DNA from: Sphingomonas sp. H160509
GTDB lineage: Bacteria > Pseudomonadota > Alphaproteobacteria > Sphingomonadales > Sphingomonadaceae
Direction: 5' to 3'
DNA length: 64,000 nucleotides
Assembly: GCF_024124765.2 (NCBI RefSeq)
Contig: NZ_JAMXSR020000002.1
Coordinates: 395,001-459,000, forward strand
The position numbers were made by a program, and so were the translations under genes. The stretch's first letter is position 1, and the number at the start of each line of letters is the position of its first letter. The notes under the pieces were generated by a model. That model was given only the letters and a program-made list of their open reading frames with translations. It did not search any database and was not told the origin of the DNA. This document shows, piece by piece, positions 10,107-20,857 of the stretch.

Positions 10107-11450
10107 TCAGGCGACCTCGTACTGGACCGAAGGGACGATCTGCGTCCGGTCCAGCAAGGTCGACGCGACCGCGAGCACCTCGCGGACGCTGGACACGGCA
10201 CCTCCGCCACCGAACGGACCGTTCGTATATAGCGCTTCGACTTCGGCGCCGATCCGTTCGGCGGCGGCGCGGGTCGGCGTCCGTCCGGCCACCCGAACGC
10301 GCACTTCGCGGGGTTCCGGCCCGTCCGACTGTCCCGTCCGGTCGATGGCGTTCAGTCCGATCAGTTCGCAGCGGAGATCCGATATCGGCACGCCGGTCAT
10401 CCGCAGGCGCTCGCGTACGACGTCCAACGCCAGTTGTCCGCGCGCTACGGCGCCCGGGCCGGCGTAGGAGATCTGACCTTCGCCGACGAAGCCGTCTTCG
10501 TATCCGATCGAAACCTTGACCGTATCCGGCCTCGGTCGACCGGTGCCGCCACGCACGTGTACGCGATCGGGTGCCATCAGCTCGAAGGAAACGCCGGTGA
10601 AGTCGGCGACGACGTCCGCCTGCAGATACCCGGCCGGATCGAGGATCTCGTACAATAACTGTTCCTTGCAGGTGGCACAGGTCAGGCAGCCGCCAGATCC
10701 GTCAACCTTGCCCAGGACCGCGCTGCCGTCTTCCGACACATCCGCGAAAGGGAAGCCGAGCCGCGCAAGATCGGGCACGTCCTTGACGCCCGGATCGGCG
10801 AAATAGCCGCCGGTCACCTGGCCCGCGCATTCGAGCAGATGACCCACGACGGTACCGCGGCCAAGCCTTTCCCAATCGTCCATCGCCCACCCGAATTCGT
10901 GGATGAGCGGTCCGAGGAACAGCGCTGGATCGCCGACCCGTCCGGTGATGACGACGTCGGCGCCGCCCGCTAGCGCTTCGACGATGCCGCTTGCGCCCAG
11001 ATACGCGTTTGCGGAAACGATCGCGTCACCCAGATCGCGACTGCGGCCGGGTCGGTCGATCAACGGGAAATCGCCTGCGCGAATGACATCCAGGACGTCG
11101 TCGCCCATGACTGCTGCCGTCCGCAGTCCGGTCAGGCCCAGCTCGCGTGCGATCCGCGTGACCAGACGCGCCGCACCGATCGGATTGGCCGCGCCCATAT
11201 TGGTTACGATCCGAACGCCGCGGGCATGCGCAGCGGGTAGGACGGCGCGCATGCGATCTTCGAGCAACGGATCGAACCCGGCATCTGGGTTCGTTCGACG
11301 CGCGGCTTGGGCAAGCGCGATCGTGCGCTCCGCCAGGCATTCGAACGCCAGATAGTCGAGGGCACCGTGTTCGACCAGTTCGAGCGCCGGCTCGATCCGA
11401 TCACCGGAAAAGCCGGCTCCGGCGCCGATGCGGATGGTTCGACCGGTCAT
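10107..11450 (-). CDS. AtuA family protein (acyclic terpene utilisation / DUF1446)
   Basis: A 447-residue cytoplasmic protein of the AtuA family. Family segments seen are [14 protein letters not shown] at the N-terminus, [44 protein letters not shown], a cysteine cluster [17 protein letters not shown], and a Gly-rich GPFGGGG near the C-terminus. In pseudomonads AtuA is required for growth on citronellol-type terpenes, but many homologues sit in operons with citrate-type carriers, as here, and their reaction is not known. The start ATG overlaps the transporter stop (ATGA). No frameshift. Confidence 0.85.
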   Translation of the reverse strand: MTGRTIRIGAGAGFSGDRIEPALELVEHGALDYLAFECLAERTIALAQAARRTNPDAGFDPLLEDRMRAVLPAAHARGVRIVTNMGAANPIGAARLVTRIARELGLTGLRTAAVMGDDVLDVIRAGDFPLIDRPGRSRDLGDAIVSANAYLGASGIVEALAGGADVVITGRVGDPALFLGPLIHEFGWAMDDWERLGRGTVVGHLLECAGQVTGGYFADPGVKDVPDLARLGFPFADVSEDGSAVLGKVDGSGGCLTCATCKEQLLYEILDPAGYLQADVVADFTGVSFELMAPDRVHVRGGTGRPRPDTVKVSIGYEDGFVGEGQISYAGPGAVARGQLALDVVRERLRMTGVPISDLRCELIGLNAIDRTGQSDGPEPREVRVRVAGRTPTRAAAERIGAEVEALYTNGPFGGGGAVSSVREVLAVASTLLDRTQIVPSVQYEVA

Positions 11451-12758
11451 AACGAGAATATTCCAAAGGCGACTGCCGCCAGCGTCATCACGATCGATGC
11501 GGCGAACAGCCAGGGGATCGCGAAACGCTGATGCGCGCCGAGTTCGACGCCGCTCAGCCCGGCGACGAGGAACGTGGCTGGGGTCAACGGGCTGACGGGA
11601 AAACCCGTCGTCATCTGACCTAGTAAAGCGGCCTGCGCGACCTGGACCGCGGGTACGCCGAAATGCCCGGCGACTTCGGCAATTACTGGCAGCACACCGA
11701 AATAGAAGCTGTCGGGATCGAACAGCAAGCTCAGCGGCATGGCGATCATGCCAAGCAGAACGGGGATGCGTGGCCCGATCGCGTCGGGAACGTGCGAGAC
11801 GGATGCCTGGGCCAAGGCCTTGATCATGCCGGACCCCGTCATGATGCCGGTGAAGGCGCCCGCTGCGAACAGGATGCCGGCCATCATCAGCGCGGTTCGA
11901 GCGTGCGCATCGATCCGCTCGCGCTGTTGCGCTGCCGAAGGATAGTTGATGATCAGCGCCAGTGCCGTGCCCGCCATGAACACGACGACGGGTTCGATCA
12001 GCCCGGTGATCATCGTCGCCACGACCACCAAAGTAATTGCGACGTTGACGATGAAAAGCCGCGGCCGTCGCAGTGCCAGTTCGGCGTCACTGTCGCTCGG
12101 CGTGACACCGAGAGGTGCCGGAGTCTCGGCGCTTGCGACCCGGCGTCCGAGGCCAAGCCGCCGTTCCTCGCGCACGCCCAGCCACCAGGAGACGACGAAG
12201 ACGAAGACGAGACCGACGACCTGAACCCCGATCATCGGTGTGAAGATGGTCGCGACAGGCAGCTTCAGCGCTGCCCCAGCACGCAATGTCGGACCGGTCC
12301 AGGGCAGGAAGTTGACGCCGGCGGCCATCGATGCGGTGCAGGCGAGCACTCGACGATCCATCCCGAGCCGGTCGTACAAGGGGGCGCAGTGCCGGGATAG
12401 TGATCAGGAAGCACACGGCGCCCGAGCCATCGAGATGGATCAGGAGCGCCAACAACGCGGTACCGACCGTGATACGCGAAGGGCGTTCGCCGACCATGCG
12501 CAGGACGGCATTGACCAGCGGCGCGAGCAGTCCGGCATCGGTCATGATCCCAAAGAACAGGATCGCGAAGACGAACATGCCGGCGACCGGCGCGATCTTG
12601 GCAAGGCCATCGACGATGTAACCGGGGATGCCGGGCGCTACGCCGGCTGCGATCGCGCCCGCGATCGGGATGAAGATGAGTGCTGCCAGCGGCGATACCC
12701 GGTTGGACAGGATGACAGCGAGCAACGACAGGATGGTCGCTGCGGCGACAAAAGCCAG
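11447..12758 (-). CDS. CitMHS family carboxylate:cation symporter
   Basis: About 436 residues, the normal CitMHS length, with 11-12 hydrophobic segments. Signature pieces are [50 protein letters not shown] and the C-terminal [16 protein letters not shown]. These carriers bring citrate or similar di/tricarboxylates in, often as metal complexes. The frame breaks at 12380-12384 (GCGCCCCCTTG, one C too many); repaired it reads [14 protein letters not shown]. The start is uncertain: the open frame reaches a Shine-Dalgarno-like GGGAGGGG followed only by ATA (12761) or CTG (12758), and the first standard codon is TTG at 12725, which would cut into helix one. First gene of the 7774-12758 operon. Confidence 0.85.
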
Positions 12759-12990
12759 TATGATCCCCTCCCGTATCTGTTCGGTGTCTACGGATAGATA
12801 TTGCCCCGCAAAGACCTATTCATCAATTACCATTATCTTATAGATCTATCAGCTAAAGCTATCGTCTTTTGCGGGAGGGGTTAGCGTTGCTGCCAATCGG
12901 AGCGCGACGGAAATGGCTCCCCGCCACCCGCGAGTACGCATACGACACGCCCCCTCCAGTATCGACGATGTCATCGGCAGACGCTGCGGG

Positions 12991-15260
12991 TCAGCGCGCC
13001 GCCGCACTTTCAAGCGGATGCCACGCAGCGGGCAGAGACCGTGCGCCGAGCGTAACGGTAACGGGTTGCCCAAGCGCGTCGGACGCCCCGCCCAACATGA
13101 CTCGATAAACGCCTTTGGCAATCCGCCAACTACGACTGGTCTCATCGAAATTGGCGAGGAGGCGGGGGGTCTATCGTCACGGTGACGGTGGTCGTAGCCG
13201 ACGGCGCCAGCATGACCGCGGCGAACCCGCCCAGCCGCTTGGGAGCTTCCCAGCCCTCGCCAGCGACATAAATCTGCGGAACGGCCTTGCCCGCGACCTT
13301 GCCCGTGTTGCGAACGGTGAAGCTGGCTCGCAAGCCCGCGCCGTCCTTGGCCACGCGCAAATTCCCGTACTCGAAGCTGGTATAGGACAGGCCGTGACCG
13401 AAGGCGAAGGCCGGGCGTAACTGCTGCCGGTCGAGCCATTTATAGCCGACCGCTGCGCCCCTCGGTATATCGGACGTCGCCCGGTGTCGGCACGGCGGGA
13501 CGAGGCAGTTGCGCCAACTCCGCCGGGAAGCTGATCGGCAAGTGACCCGAAGGATTGATACGGCCGAACAGCACATTGGCAATCGCCGTGCCCCCCGCCG
13601 TTCCGGGAAACCATGCGGCGACGATGCCGGCGACGTCGTCGCGCCACGGCGTCAGCACCGCGCCACCCGACTCGAGCACCACGACGGTGCGCGGGTTGGC
13701 GGCTGCGATGCTCTGGATCAGCGCGTCCTGACCGTCGGGCAGGACGAGCGATACGTCGAACGCTTCACCGGCCCATTGCGTCGCGAACACGATCGCCACC
13801 TCGGCACCGCGTGCCTGCTCCGCTGCGGCACGCGGGTCGCTGCCATCGACGAAAATGATCCGCGCGTTGGGCGCCTGACGCCGGATCGCCTCCAACGGCG
13901 ACGACGGATAATACATGACCGGCCCGGGCCAGTAGGTCGGCGCGATACCGGGCACCGCATTGCCGCCCTTGGGATAGACGAGCGACGATCCGCCGCCGGC
14001 CAAGACGCCCTTGTCGGCATGGCCACCGATCACGACGATCGACTTGATCGTCGACGACAGCGGCAGAATGGCATCCTGGTTCTTGAGCAGCACCATGCTC
14101 TGCGCCGCGGCTTGTCCCGTCACGGCTGCGTGATCGGCGAGCATGGCGTCGGGCAGGTCAAGCGGCGCTGCGGCGATCGGGTGGTCGAACAGCCCCTTGT
14201 CGAACATCGCGTGCAGGATATGCCCGACCATGCGATCGAGCTGCGCGTCCTTGACGGTGCCGGCGGCAAGCGCCGCCTCCAGATTGGCGCCGAAATACGG
14301 TTCCTTGTCGAACGGATAGCCGGATTGCTGATCGAGCCCGGCGGCGATGGCGGGACCGGTCGAATGCGTCCCGCCCCAATCCGACATCACATAGCCCTGC
14401 CAGTTCCAGTCGCGGCGCAGCACCTCGCCGAGCAGCCAGGGATTCTCGCAGGAAAACGGGCCGTTGACGCGATTATAGGCGCACATCACCGACCCGGGAT
14501 TGGCCTTCTCGATCGCGAACTGAAAGGCGAGCAGGTCCGACATGCGTGCAGCCGCTTGGTCGATCACGGCATTGCCCGCATTGCGATCGGTTTCCTGATC
14601 GTTGATCGCGTAATGCTTGATCGTCGAGATCACGTGGTTCGACTGGATGCCGTCGATCTGCGCCGCCACCATCGTTCCGGCCAGCAACGGATCCTCGCCG
14701 CCATATTCGAAGTTGCGGCCGTTACGCGGCTCCCGGGTCAGGTTGACGCCGCCGGCGAGCAGCACGTTGAACCCCGAGGCACGCGCTTCCGCGCCGATCA
14801 TAGCGCCGCCCCGCCGAGCGAGCGCGATGTCCCATGTCGCTGCGATCGCGAGGTTGGAGGGGAGAGCGGTCCGTTCGCGCTTGCGGGGCGCACCGCCCTG
14901 GCTTGCCACGCCGATCCCGGCATCCGCCTGCCATTGTGGCGGAATCCCCAGCCGCGGCACGCCGGGCACATAGCCGGCGGATCCGTTGCGCGCTTCCGCC
15001 GGCGCCTTGAACTTTTTGGGTGGGAAATCGGTCGCGAAATATCCCATCACCATCTGCCGCTTTTCCGCGCGGGTCATCTGCGGCAGCAGCAGCGCGACGC
15101 GGCGCGCCGGGGCGATCGACGCGTTCATCCACGGCTGCGCGCTGGTCGAGGCGGATGGTGCCGCGGCCGGTGCCTGGCCGACCACCGGGGTGCTCGACAG
15201 CATGAGTGCGGCGATAACGGCGCCGGTGCGTAGCGTCCTGCCGGTACGTGGTTCACTCAT
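12991..15260 (-). CDS. Glycoside hydrolase family 3 beta-glucosidase, exported
   Basis: About 755 residues after repair. A signal sequence (LRTGAVIAALMLSSTPVVGQ) precedes the GH3 N-terminal barrel, with the nucleophile Asp in YVMSDWGGTHS. The C-terminal alpha/beta sandwich follows (VVIGGHADKGVLAGGGSS), then an Fn3-like domain (FAFGHGLSYTSFEY). Frame breaks: 13458-13461 (GCGCCCCTCGG) and 13164-13169 (six G instead of five). The repaired joins are RYTEGAAVGYKWLDRQQ and IDPRLLANFDETS, and the protein ends with WHPLESAAAR at 12991. It removes beta-linked glucose or xylose from oligosaccharides, probably in the periplasm. It is divergent from the TonB receptor at 15622 and is a paralogue of the GH3 at 25499-27768, with the same repaired length. 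Confidence 0.88.
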
Positions 15261-15621
15261 GGTTGGCCTCCCCCTGTGTTCGGCTGATCATGGTACAGCC
15301 GCGCGGCGATCCTGAATCGGACACCTGTCCCCCTCAACAAGAAGGATCAAACCCGCGACGTCCAACAGAAAAAAGTGATCGCTCGATCCATCTTCGTCAT
15401 AGGTCCCAAGCAAGTATCTATGTCCGGGATGAATAGGTCGATCGGAAAATTGTATTTTTCTATTGGCTTGGCGCGCCGCATGCAGAGGCATCGACTGTCG
15501 ATCCGACGCGACACCTCATCCCATGCTGGCCTGCCGGCATGACTCGACGTCCCGCAGCGCGAACGAATGGTTGGTTTAGCACGGGGCGGATTAACGACCC
15601 CGGCAAACAAGGGGGGATGTC
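15261..15621. promoter_or_regulatory. Divergent promoter region between GH3 and TonB receptor
   Basis: This 361-bp spacer has no gene. It must hold promoters for the GH3 gene (minus) and the TonB receptor (plus). GTGATCGCTCGATCCA at 15375-15390 resembles GTGATCGATCGATACA upstream of the other receptor (23276-23291) and GTGATTGCTCGCGACC upstream of the LysR gene (27860-27875), so it is a candidate regulator site. Confidence 0.4.
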
Positions 15622-18597
15622 ATGAATCCGAACATACGCCTGGTCCACCGCGGCGCCAGCATACTCGCACTGGTCATCGCCGCGCAGGCGGCGCCGGCCT
15701 TAGCGCAGCAGGCCACCACCGGATCGACCGAAGCGACGCAGGCGACCAGCGACGTGCCCGTGGCGCCTGCACAGGCGACTGCCGCCGATCAGGCCGACGC
15801 GACCACTGGCGCGAAGGTCACCGCCGCCGAACAGCCAGCGGCCGAGAGCGCCGCTGACGTCGCGAGCGACAAAGACATCATCGTCACCGGCACCAACATC
15901 TCGGGCGTCAAGCCGGTCGGATCGCAGACGTTGGCGATCGATCGATCGCAGGTGCTCGCCACCGGCTACACCAACGTCAATGACGTGCTGCAGACGCTGC
16001 CACAGGTACAGAACAATCCCAATTCAGGCGGCTCCGGCCCGGTCTACAGGCAGGGCGGCACGTCCGGCTATGGTGGGAATTCGACTCAGGGCAACGCGAT
16101 CAATCTGCGCGGGCTCGGCACCTCGGCGACGCTGACGCTGGTCGACGGCCGCCGTGTCGTGCCGAGCGGTGCCGCCAGCACGTTCACCGAATCCATCCAG
16201 ATCCCCGTCGCGGCGCTGGAAAGGATCGAGGTCGTCAGTGACGGCAACTCCGCGATCTACGGCTCCGACGCGGTCTCCGGCGTGATCAACTATGTGCTGC
16301 GCAAACGGTTCGACGGGCTCGAAGTCTCGGGTCGCGACAGTGTCGATCGCTATCACAACACCTGGGGTGTATCGGTGACCGGCGGCAAGAGTTGGGATAC
16401 GGGCAATATCATCCTGACCTACGATCACGAGGATCGTCGACCGTTCGTCAACGGTCGGTCGAAATTCCTGCGGCGCGATCTCAGCCCGCTTGGGGGTATC
16501 GATTGGCGCGCGAACAACGCCACGCTCGGCGTCACCAGCCCGGCGCTGATCGTCGGCGGCAACGGCGTCCCGTACAGCTATTTTACGGTGGCACCCGACG
16601 CGCGTCCCGGCGTCGCGTTCGGACAACTGACGCCGGGCGCCGCCCTTGCCGACCAATCCGACTACACCGATTTCCTGCCGCGACAGAAACGCGATCAGGC
16701 GGCTTTGTTCTTCAACCAGGAACTGGCACCGTCGATCTCGGTCTACCTCGAATCCTTCTACACCAAGCGTCAGACATCGAGCCGAAGCTATGGCAACTCG
16801 CGCGTCGGCAACAACCTGCTCGTCTGCCAGGGCAGTCCCTATTACATCAGCGGCGCGCCGGCCTCGGCGTCGGCCGCCAACGCCGATTGCGGCGGTGGGC
16901 TCGCCCAGACGGTAGCGGTCAACCCGATCACGTTCTTCGGCGGCCCGTCGGTCACCAAGAACCCGACCGAGACGATCAGCGTGACCGGCGGCGTGACCGG
17001 TCACCTGCCCAATCGGTGGAACATCGATACCTATTTCACCTACGCGCACGATACGACCTGCGGCATCTGCAATTTCGACAACAACGCCAATGGCGCGGCG
17101 CTGGCATCGCAGATCACGGCGGGAGCGATCAATCCGTACCAGTCGACGCCGCTGACTGCCGGGCAATATGGAAGCTTCCTGGGCACCAACACGCAGTTCT
17201 CGTACAACACGTTCATCGATTCCGTGGTCAAGGTCGATGGTCCGCTATTCTCGCTGCCCGGCGGCGAGGTGCGCACGGCGATCGGCGGAGAGCTCGCCTA
17301 CAACCGCCAGCACCTGCTGAACGGCAGCAACAACGCGTTCGAGCAGGACCGCACCAACAATAATTTTGCGGTCACCAACGACAGCACGACGCATCGCAGC
17401 ACCGCCAGCGTGTTCGCCGAGCTGTTCGTGCCGCTGGTCGGCGAGGACATGAACGTTCCGCTCGTGCAGGCGCTGAACATCGACGCGGCCGTACGCTACG
17501 ACAATTATTCCGATTTCGGGGGCACGACCAATCCCAAGATCGGCGCGACCTGGACCGTGAACGATTTCTTCTCGATCCGAGGGTCCTGGGGCACGTCGTT
17601 CCGCGCCCCGGCGCTGACCGATACCAATCCCGAGAACTATTCGTCGGCGGTGATCGGCCTGCCATTCGCCAACGCGTCGGGGCGGAACGATATCGCGCTG
17701 TTATACCCGGGGTTCAGCAGCACTTATCTGTTGCTGGGAGCCAATCGGAACCTGCGACCGGAGACGGCCAAGACCTGGTCGGCGGGTTTCGACGTCAAGC
17801 CGGTGGGATCGGGTTTCCGGTTCTCCGGGACCTATTACAAGACGCGCTATGCCAACCAGATCGTCGGCCAGAATGTCGGACTGTTCCTATCGAGCCCGCA
17901 GAATGCGGCGCTATATAGCCCGTACATCACGCCGGTGAACAATCCGGCGAATTGCGTGAACGGCAGTCCCGCGACCTATGATCCGGTACTGGCGAATTTC
18001 ATCGCCGCCAATCCCGCGCTCTACAATACGCCCGTGCTCAGCGCCTGCACGGTCGGGGTCATCCTGGATGCACGCAGCGCCAATGCCGCGACCACTTCGC
18101 AGGACGGGCTGGACTTCCAGACCTCCTACCAGTTCGATACCGGGATCGGAAAATGGAATGTGGGCGTAAGCGTCACCAAGATCCTGAACCAGTCGCTGCA
18201 ACAGGTCTCCGGTGGTGCGAAGCAGGATGTGCTCGACACCTATTACTACCCGGTGAGCCTGCGCGGCCGTGGCCAGTTGGGCTGGACGCTGGGGCGGGTC
18301 GGGGTCAACGCCTTCCTCAACTATACCGGATCCTACGACAACACGATCCCGATCACCGGTCGACCGCAAACCAAGGTGCCGTCATGGAAGACGCTGGACG
18401 TCGGCATCACCTATTCGGTACCGCGGTCGAGCGGCGTGCTGGGTGGCGTCCGTTTGAGCGCCAATTTCCAGAACGTGACGAACGAGGATCCCCCGCTGGT
18501 GCTGACGCAGGCGGGCAACAACTACGGAGCGTATGATCCGTCCAACGCCAACATCTTCGGACGTATCGCCACGTTCCAACTGACAAAGGCCTTCTGA
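15622..18597 (+). CDS. TonB-dependent receptor (long N-terminal extension)
   Basis: An intact 991-residue outer membrane receptor. The signal peptide ends near PALAQ. An Ala/Thr/Gln-rich stretch of about 60 residues leads to the TonB-box-like segment DIIVTGTNI. The plug has AINLRGLGTSATLTLVDGRR and ERIEVVSDGNSAIYGSDAVSGVINYVLRK. The barrel contains SIRGSWGTSFRAPALTDTNPEN and ends in a terminal Phe (IATFQLTKAF). It is followed after 47 bp by a carboxylesterase in the same direction and stands opposite a GH3 beta-glucosidase. That fits uptake of a plant oligosaccharide or glycoside whose ester and glycosidic bonds those enzymes cut. The ligand is not identifiable from sequence. Confidence 0.92.
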   Translation: MNPNIRLVHRGASILALVIAAQAAPALAQQATTGSTEATQATSDVPVAPAQATAADQADATTGAKVTAAEQPAAESAADVASDKDIIVTGTNISGVKPVGSQTLAIDRSQVLATGYTNVNDVLQTLPQVQNNPNSGGSGPVYRQGGTSGYGGNSTQGNAINLRGLGTSATLTLVDGRRVVPSGAASTFTESIQIPVAALERIEVVSDGNSAIYGSDAVSGVINYVLRKRFDGLEVSGRDSVDRYHNTWGVSVTGGKSWDTGNIILTYDHEDRRPFVNGRSKFLRRDLSPLGGIDWRANNATLGVTSPALIVGGNGVPYSYFTVAPDARPGVAFGQLTPGAALADQSDYTDFLPRQKRDQAALFFNQELAPSISVYLESFYTKRQTSSRSYGNSRVGNNLLVCQGSPYYISGAPASASAANADCGGGLAQTVAVNPITFFGGPSVTKNPTETISVTGGVTGHLPNRWNIDTYFTYAHDTTCGICNFDNNANGAALASQITAGAINPYQSTPLTAGQYGSFLGTNTQFSYNTFIDSVVKVDGPLFSLPGGEVRTAIGGELAYNRQHLLNGSNNAFEQDRTNNNFAVTNDSTTHRSTASVFAELFVPLVGEDMNVPLVQALNIDAAVRYDNYSDFGGTTNPKIGATWTVNDFFSIRGSWGTSFRAPALTDTNPENYSSAVIGLPFANASGRNDIALLYPGFSSTYLLLGANRNLRPETAKTWSAGFDVKPVGSGFRFSGTYYKTRYANQIVGQNVGLFLSSPQNAALYSPYITPVNNPANCVNGSPATYDPVLANFIAANPALYNTPVLSACTVGVILDARSANAATTSQDGLDFQTSYQFDTGIGKWNVGVSVTKILNQSLQQVSGGAKQDVLDTYYYPVSLRGRGQLGWTLGRVGVNAFLNYTGSYDNTIPITGRPQTKVPSWKTLDVGITYSVPRSSGVLGGVRLSANFQNVTNEDPPLVLTQAGNNYGAYDPSNANIFGRIATFQLTKAF

Positions 18598-18644
18598 TCC
18601 GGTCATCCTGGCCATATTCCTGCTCGTTCGGAGATTTACCGCTC

Positions 18645-20312
18645 ATGATTGCACACCGTCTATTTCTGACTGCCGCCATCGTCGCCTTGACGAGCCCGAT
18701 CGTCGCGATCGCCCAAACCACCACTGTCGTCGCCACCGACCGCGGCCAGGTCCGCGGCGCGAGCGCCGACGGCGTTGCCAGCTGGAAGGGTATCCCCTTC
18801 GCCGCCGCCCCGGTCGGAGCGCTGCGCTGGCGCGCGCCTCAGCCGGCTGCGGCGTGGAAAGGCGTGAAGGACGCTACCGCCTACTCGTACGACTGCATGC
18901 AGGTCCCGTTCCCCAGCGACGCCGCACCGCTCGGGACGCAGCCTGCCGAGGATTGCCTGTACGCCAATGTCTGGAAGCCGGCGGCGGCGAGTGCGTCGGC
19001 CAAGCTGCCGGTGATCGTGTGGATCTACGGCGGTGGTTTCGTGAACGGCGGCGCCTCACCGCCGACCTATTCCGGCGCCAACCTTGCCAAGCAGGGCGTG
19101 GTGTTCGTCAGCTTCAACTACCGTGTCGGACGGTTCGGCACGTTCGCACTGCCGCCGCTTACCCAGCAGAATGCGGATGATGGCATGCTCGGCAATTATG
19201 GCATCATGGACCAGATCGCGGCGTTGAAGTGGGTGCGGGCGAACATCGCGTCGTTCGGGGGCGATCCGGCGAACGTGATGATCATCGGTGAAAGCGCCGG
19301 CGGTATGTCGGTGCACATGCTCAACACCTCGCCGCTGGCCCGCGGCCTGTTCAGCAAGGCCTTCGTGATGTCGGGTGGCAATGGCCAGTCGGACAAGCGC
19401 ACGCTCGCCGACGTCGAGCAGATCGGCGCCAATTTCGCTCGGTCGAAGACCATCGATCCCGCCGCCCCGCGACGCGCTTGCCAAGTTGCGCGCGCTGAGC
19501 GCCGAAGAGGTTACCGACGGACTCAGCATGATGCAGATGTTCCGCCCGAAGGCGGGCCCGCCGACCAATACCGGTCCGTTCGTCGACGGCAAGGTCGTCG
19601 TCGATCTGGGCGGCGCCTATGCCGCGAACCGCTTCGCGCGCGTGCCGACGGTGATCGGCGCGACCAGCGCCGACATGGGGGCAAGTCGGGCTTCATGATC
19701 GCTGGCGCGCGCGAGGCGTCGGCAGCGATCGCCAGCAAGGGCGTACCGGTGTGGGAGTATCGCTTCTCCTACGTCGCGGATTCGGTCGGTCAGCCCGGCG
19801 CGCAGCATGCCACGGACATCCCGTTCTTCTTCGATACCACGCAGGTTAAGTACGGCGACAAGACCACCGCCAAGGACATCGCGGTCGGCAAGACGATCAG
19901 CGGTTATGTCGTCAACTTCGCCAAGACCGGGAATCCGAACGGAAGCGGCCTGCCGTCCTGGCCTGCCTACACCGCCGCCGGCGACCAGCTGATGGATTTC
20001 GGCGCAGGCGGCAAGGCTGTGGCGCAGAAGGATCCGTGGGGCGCCGATATCGAAGCCGGCAAGGCCCGTTTGGCCAGTGCGCAGGCCTCGGGTCACTACA
20101 CCTCGATCACCACGCCGCTCGGCAAGATGCTCGACGATCCCGCGGCGAAGGCGGTGCTCGAACGCCAGATCCCCGACGTGATCAAGAGCGAACAGATCGG
20201 CATGGCGCGCGGCGTGACGCTGGAGGCGCTGCAATCCTACGTCCCCGCACTGACCGATGCCAAGCTGAAGGCGATCGACGCCGATCTCGCCAAGGTGCCG
20301 ATGCGTCCGTGA
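18645..20312 (+). CDS. Exported type B carboxylesterase
   Basis: About 555 residues with a signal peptide ending near IVAIAQ. The oxyanion loop is IYGGGFVNGG, the nucleophile elbow is IIGESAGGMSVH, and the catalytic His lies in GAQHATDIPFFF, the usual place in COesterase proteins. EDCLYANVWKP is the family's second signature. Two compensating frameshifts enclose about 70 residues: 19465-19468 (one C too many) and 19677-19681 (one G missing, or two extra). The repaired middle reads DPAARDALAKLRALSAEEV and ends GATSADMGGKSGFMI. It probably removes acyl or feruloyl-type esters from substrates brought in by the adjacent receptor (inference). A hairpin terminator follows. Confidence 0.87.
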   Translation: MIAHRLFLTAAIVALTSPIVAIAQTTTVVATDRGQVRGASADGVASWKGIPFAAAPVGALRWRAPQPAAAWKGVKDATAYSYDCMQVPFPSDAAPLGTQPAEDCLYANVWKPAAASASAKLPVIVWIYGGGFVNGGASPPTYSGANLAKQGVVFVSFNYRVGRFGTFALPPLTQQNADDGMLGNYGIMDQIAALKWVRANIASFGGDPANVMIIGESAGGMSVHMLNTSPLARGLFSKAFVMSGGNGQSDKRTLADVEQIGANFARSKTIDPAAPRRACQVARAERRRGYRRTQHDADVPPEGGPADQYRSVRRRQGRRRSGRRLCREPLRARADGDRRDQRRHGGKSGFMIAGAREASAAIASKGVPVWEYRFSYVADSVGQPGAQHATDIPFFFDTTQVKYGDKTTAKDIAVGKTISGYVVNFAKTGNPNGSGLPSWPAYTAAGDQLMDFGAGGKAVAQKDPWGADIEAGKARLASAQASGHYTSITTPLGKMLDDPAAKAVLERQIPDVIKSEQIGMARGVTLEALQSYVPALTDAKLKAIDADLAKVPMRP

Positions 20313-20317
20313 GTTAT

Positions 20318-20358
20318 AGGCATGGTCGACGTGCCAAACAGGCGCGCCGACCATGCCT
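20318..20358 (+). terminator. Terminator hairpin after the carboxylesterase
   Basis: A perfect 11-bp inverted repeat, AGGCATGGTCG (20318-20328) and CGACCATGCCT (20348-20358). The 19-base loop can itself pair (TGCC with GGCG), and the repeat begins six bases after the stop codon. The trailing sequence is TAAACCTT, so the T tract is weak. Confidence 0.65.
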
Positions 20359-20474
20359 AAACCTTGGACTTGAACGTGATGCGTTGGGCATGCGGCCACG
20401 TTGGGAACGTCGCCGGTGGTTGAGTTCAAGTAACGCCAGCAGCACGACCAATGTCGGCCAGGCGACCAGCGCTA

Positions 20475-20851
20475 TCATCCCGCCTTCACCGGCGCCAACC
20501 ATAGAAAGCGCGCGGCGTTGTTGCAGAGAATATCGCGCTTCTGCTCGCTCGACAGATAGTCTGCGTTCTGGATGATGCCGACCGAATAGCGCATCAAACT
20601 TGGCCAGATGAGTTCGTCGGTCCCGAACATGACGCGATCCTCGAACCCTGCATCGACCAACCGCTCGATGTACCGGTCGACCTTCTTCAGCGGATAGCTC
20701 GAGACCCAGGCGGCACGCTCTCCGCGGTCGTCGTGCTCGGCTGCGCCTGCCAGATCGACAAGCTCATGCTAGGCAAGGCGCCAGTCAGTACGGCCGCCGC
20801 CACCATCGCCGCCCCGACGGCAGGCGCTGGGCGGCGGCGGATGCTCGGCAT
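20475..20851 (-). pseudogene. Amidohydrolase_2 pseudogene with internal deletion
   Basis: The ATG at 20851, seven bases after the TonB receptor stop, opens a 54-residue frame with a signal-peptide-like start (MPSIRRRPAPAVGAAMVAAA) that ends at 20687. In another frame, from about 20768 to 20475, the sequence is the C-terminus of an amidohydrolase_2 protein: YIERLVDAGFEDRVMFGTDELIWP, then YLSSEQKRDILCNNAARFLWL. The TIM-barrel core and metal ligands in between, normally about 200 residues or more, are absent. The simplest reading is an amidohydrolase gene once co-transcribed with the receptor that lost its middle. Confidence 0.7.
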
Positions 20852-20857
20852 AGCGCC

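Noticed and set aside
13509..15233. A 574-codon plus-strand frame opposite the GH3 gene
   Set aside because: Shadow of the GH3 coding strand; Arg/His-rich translation without motifs.
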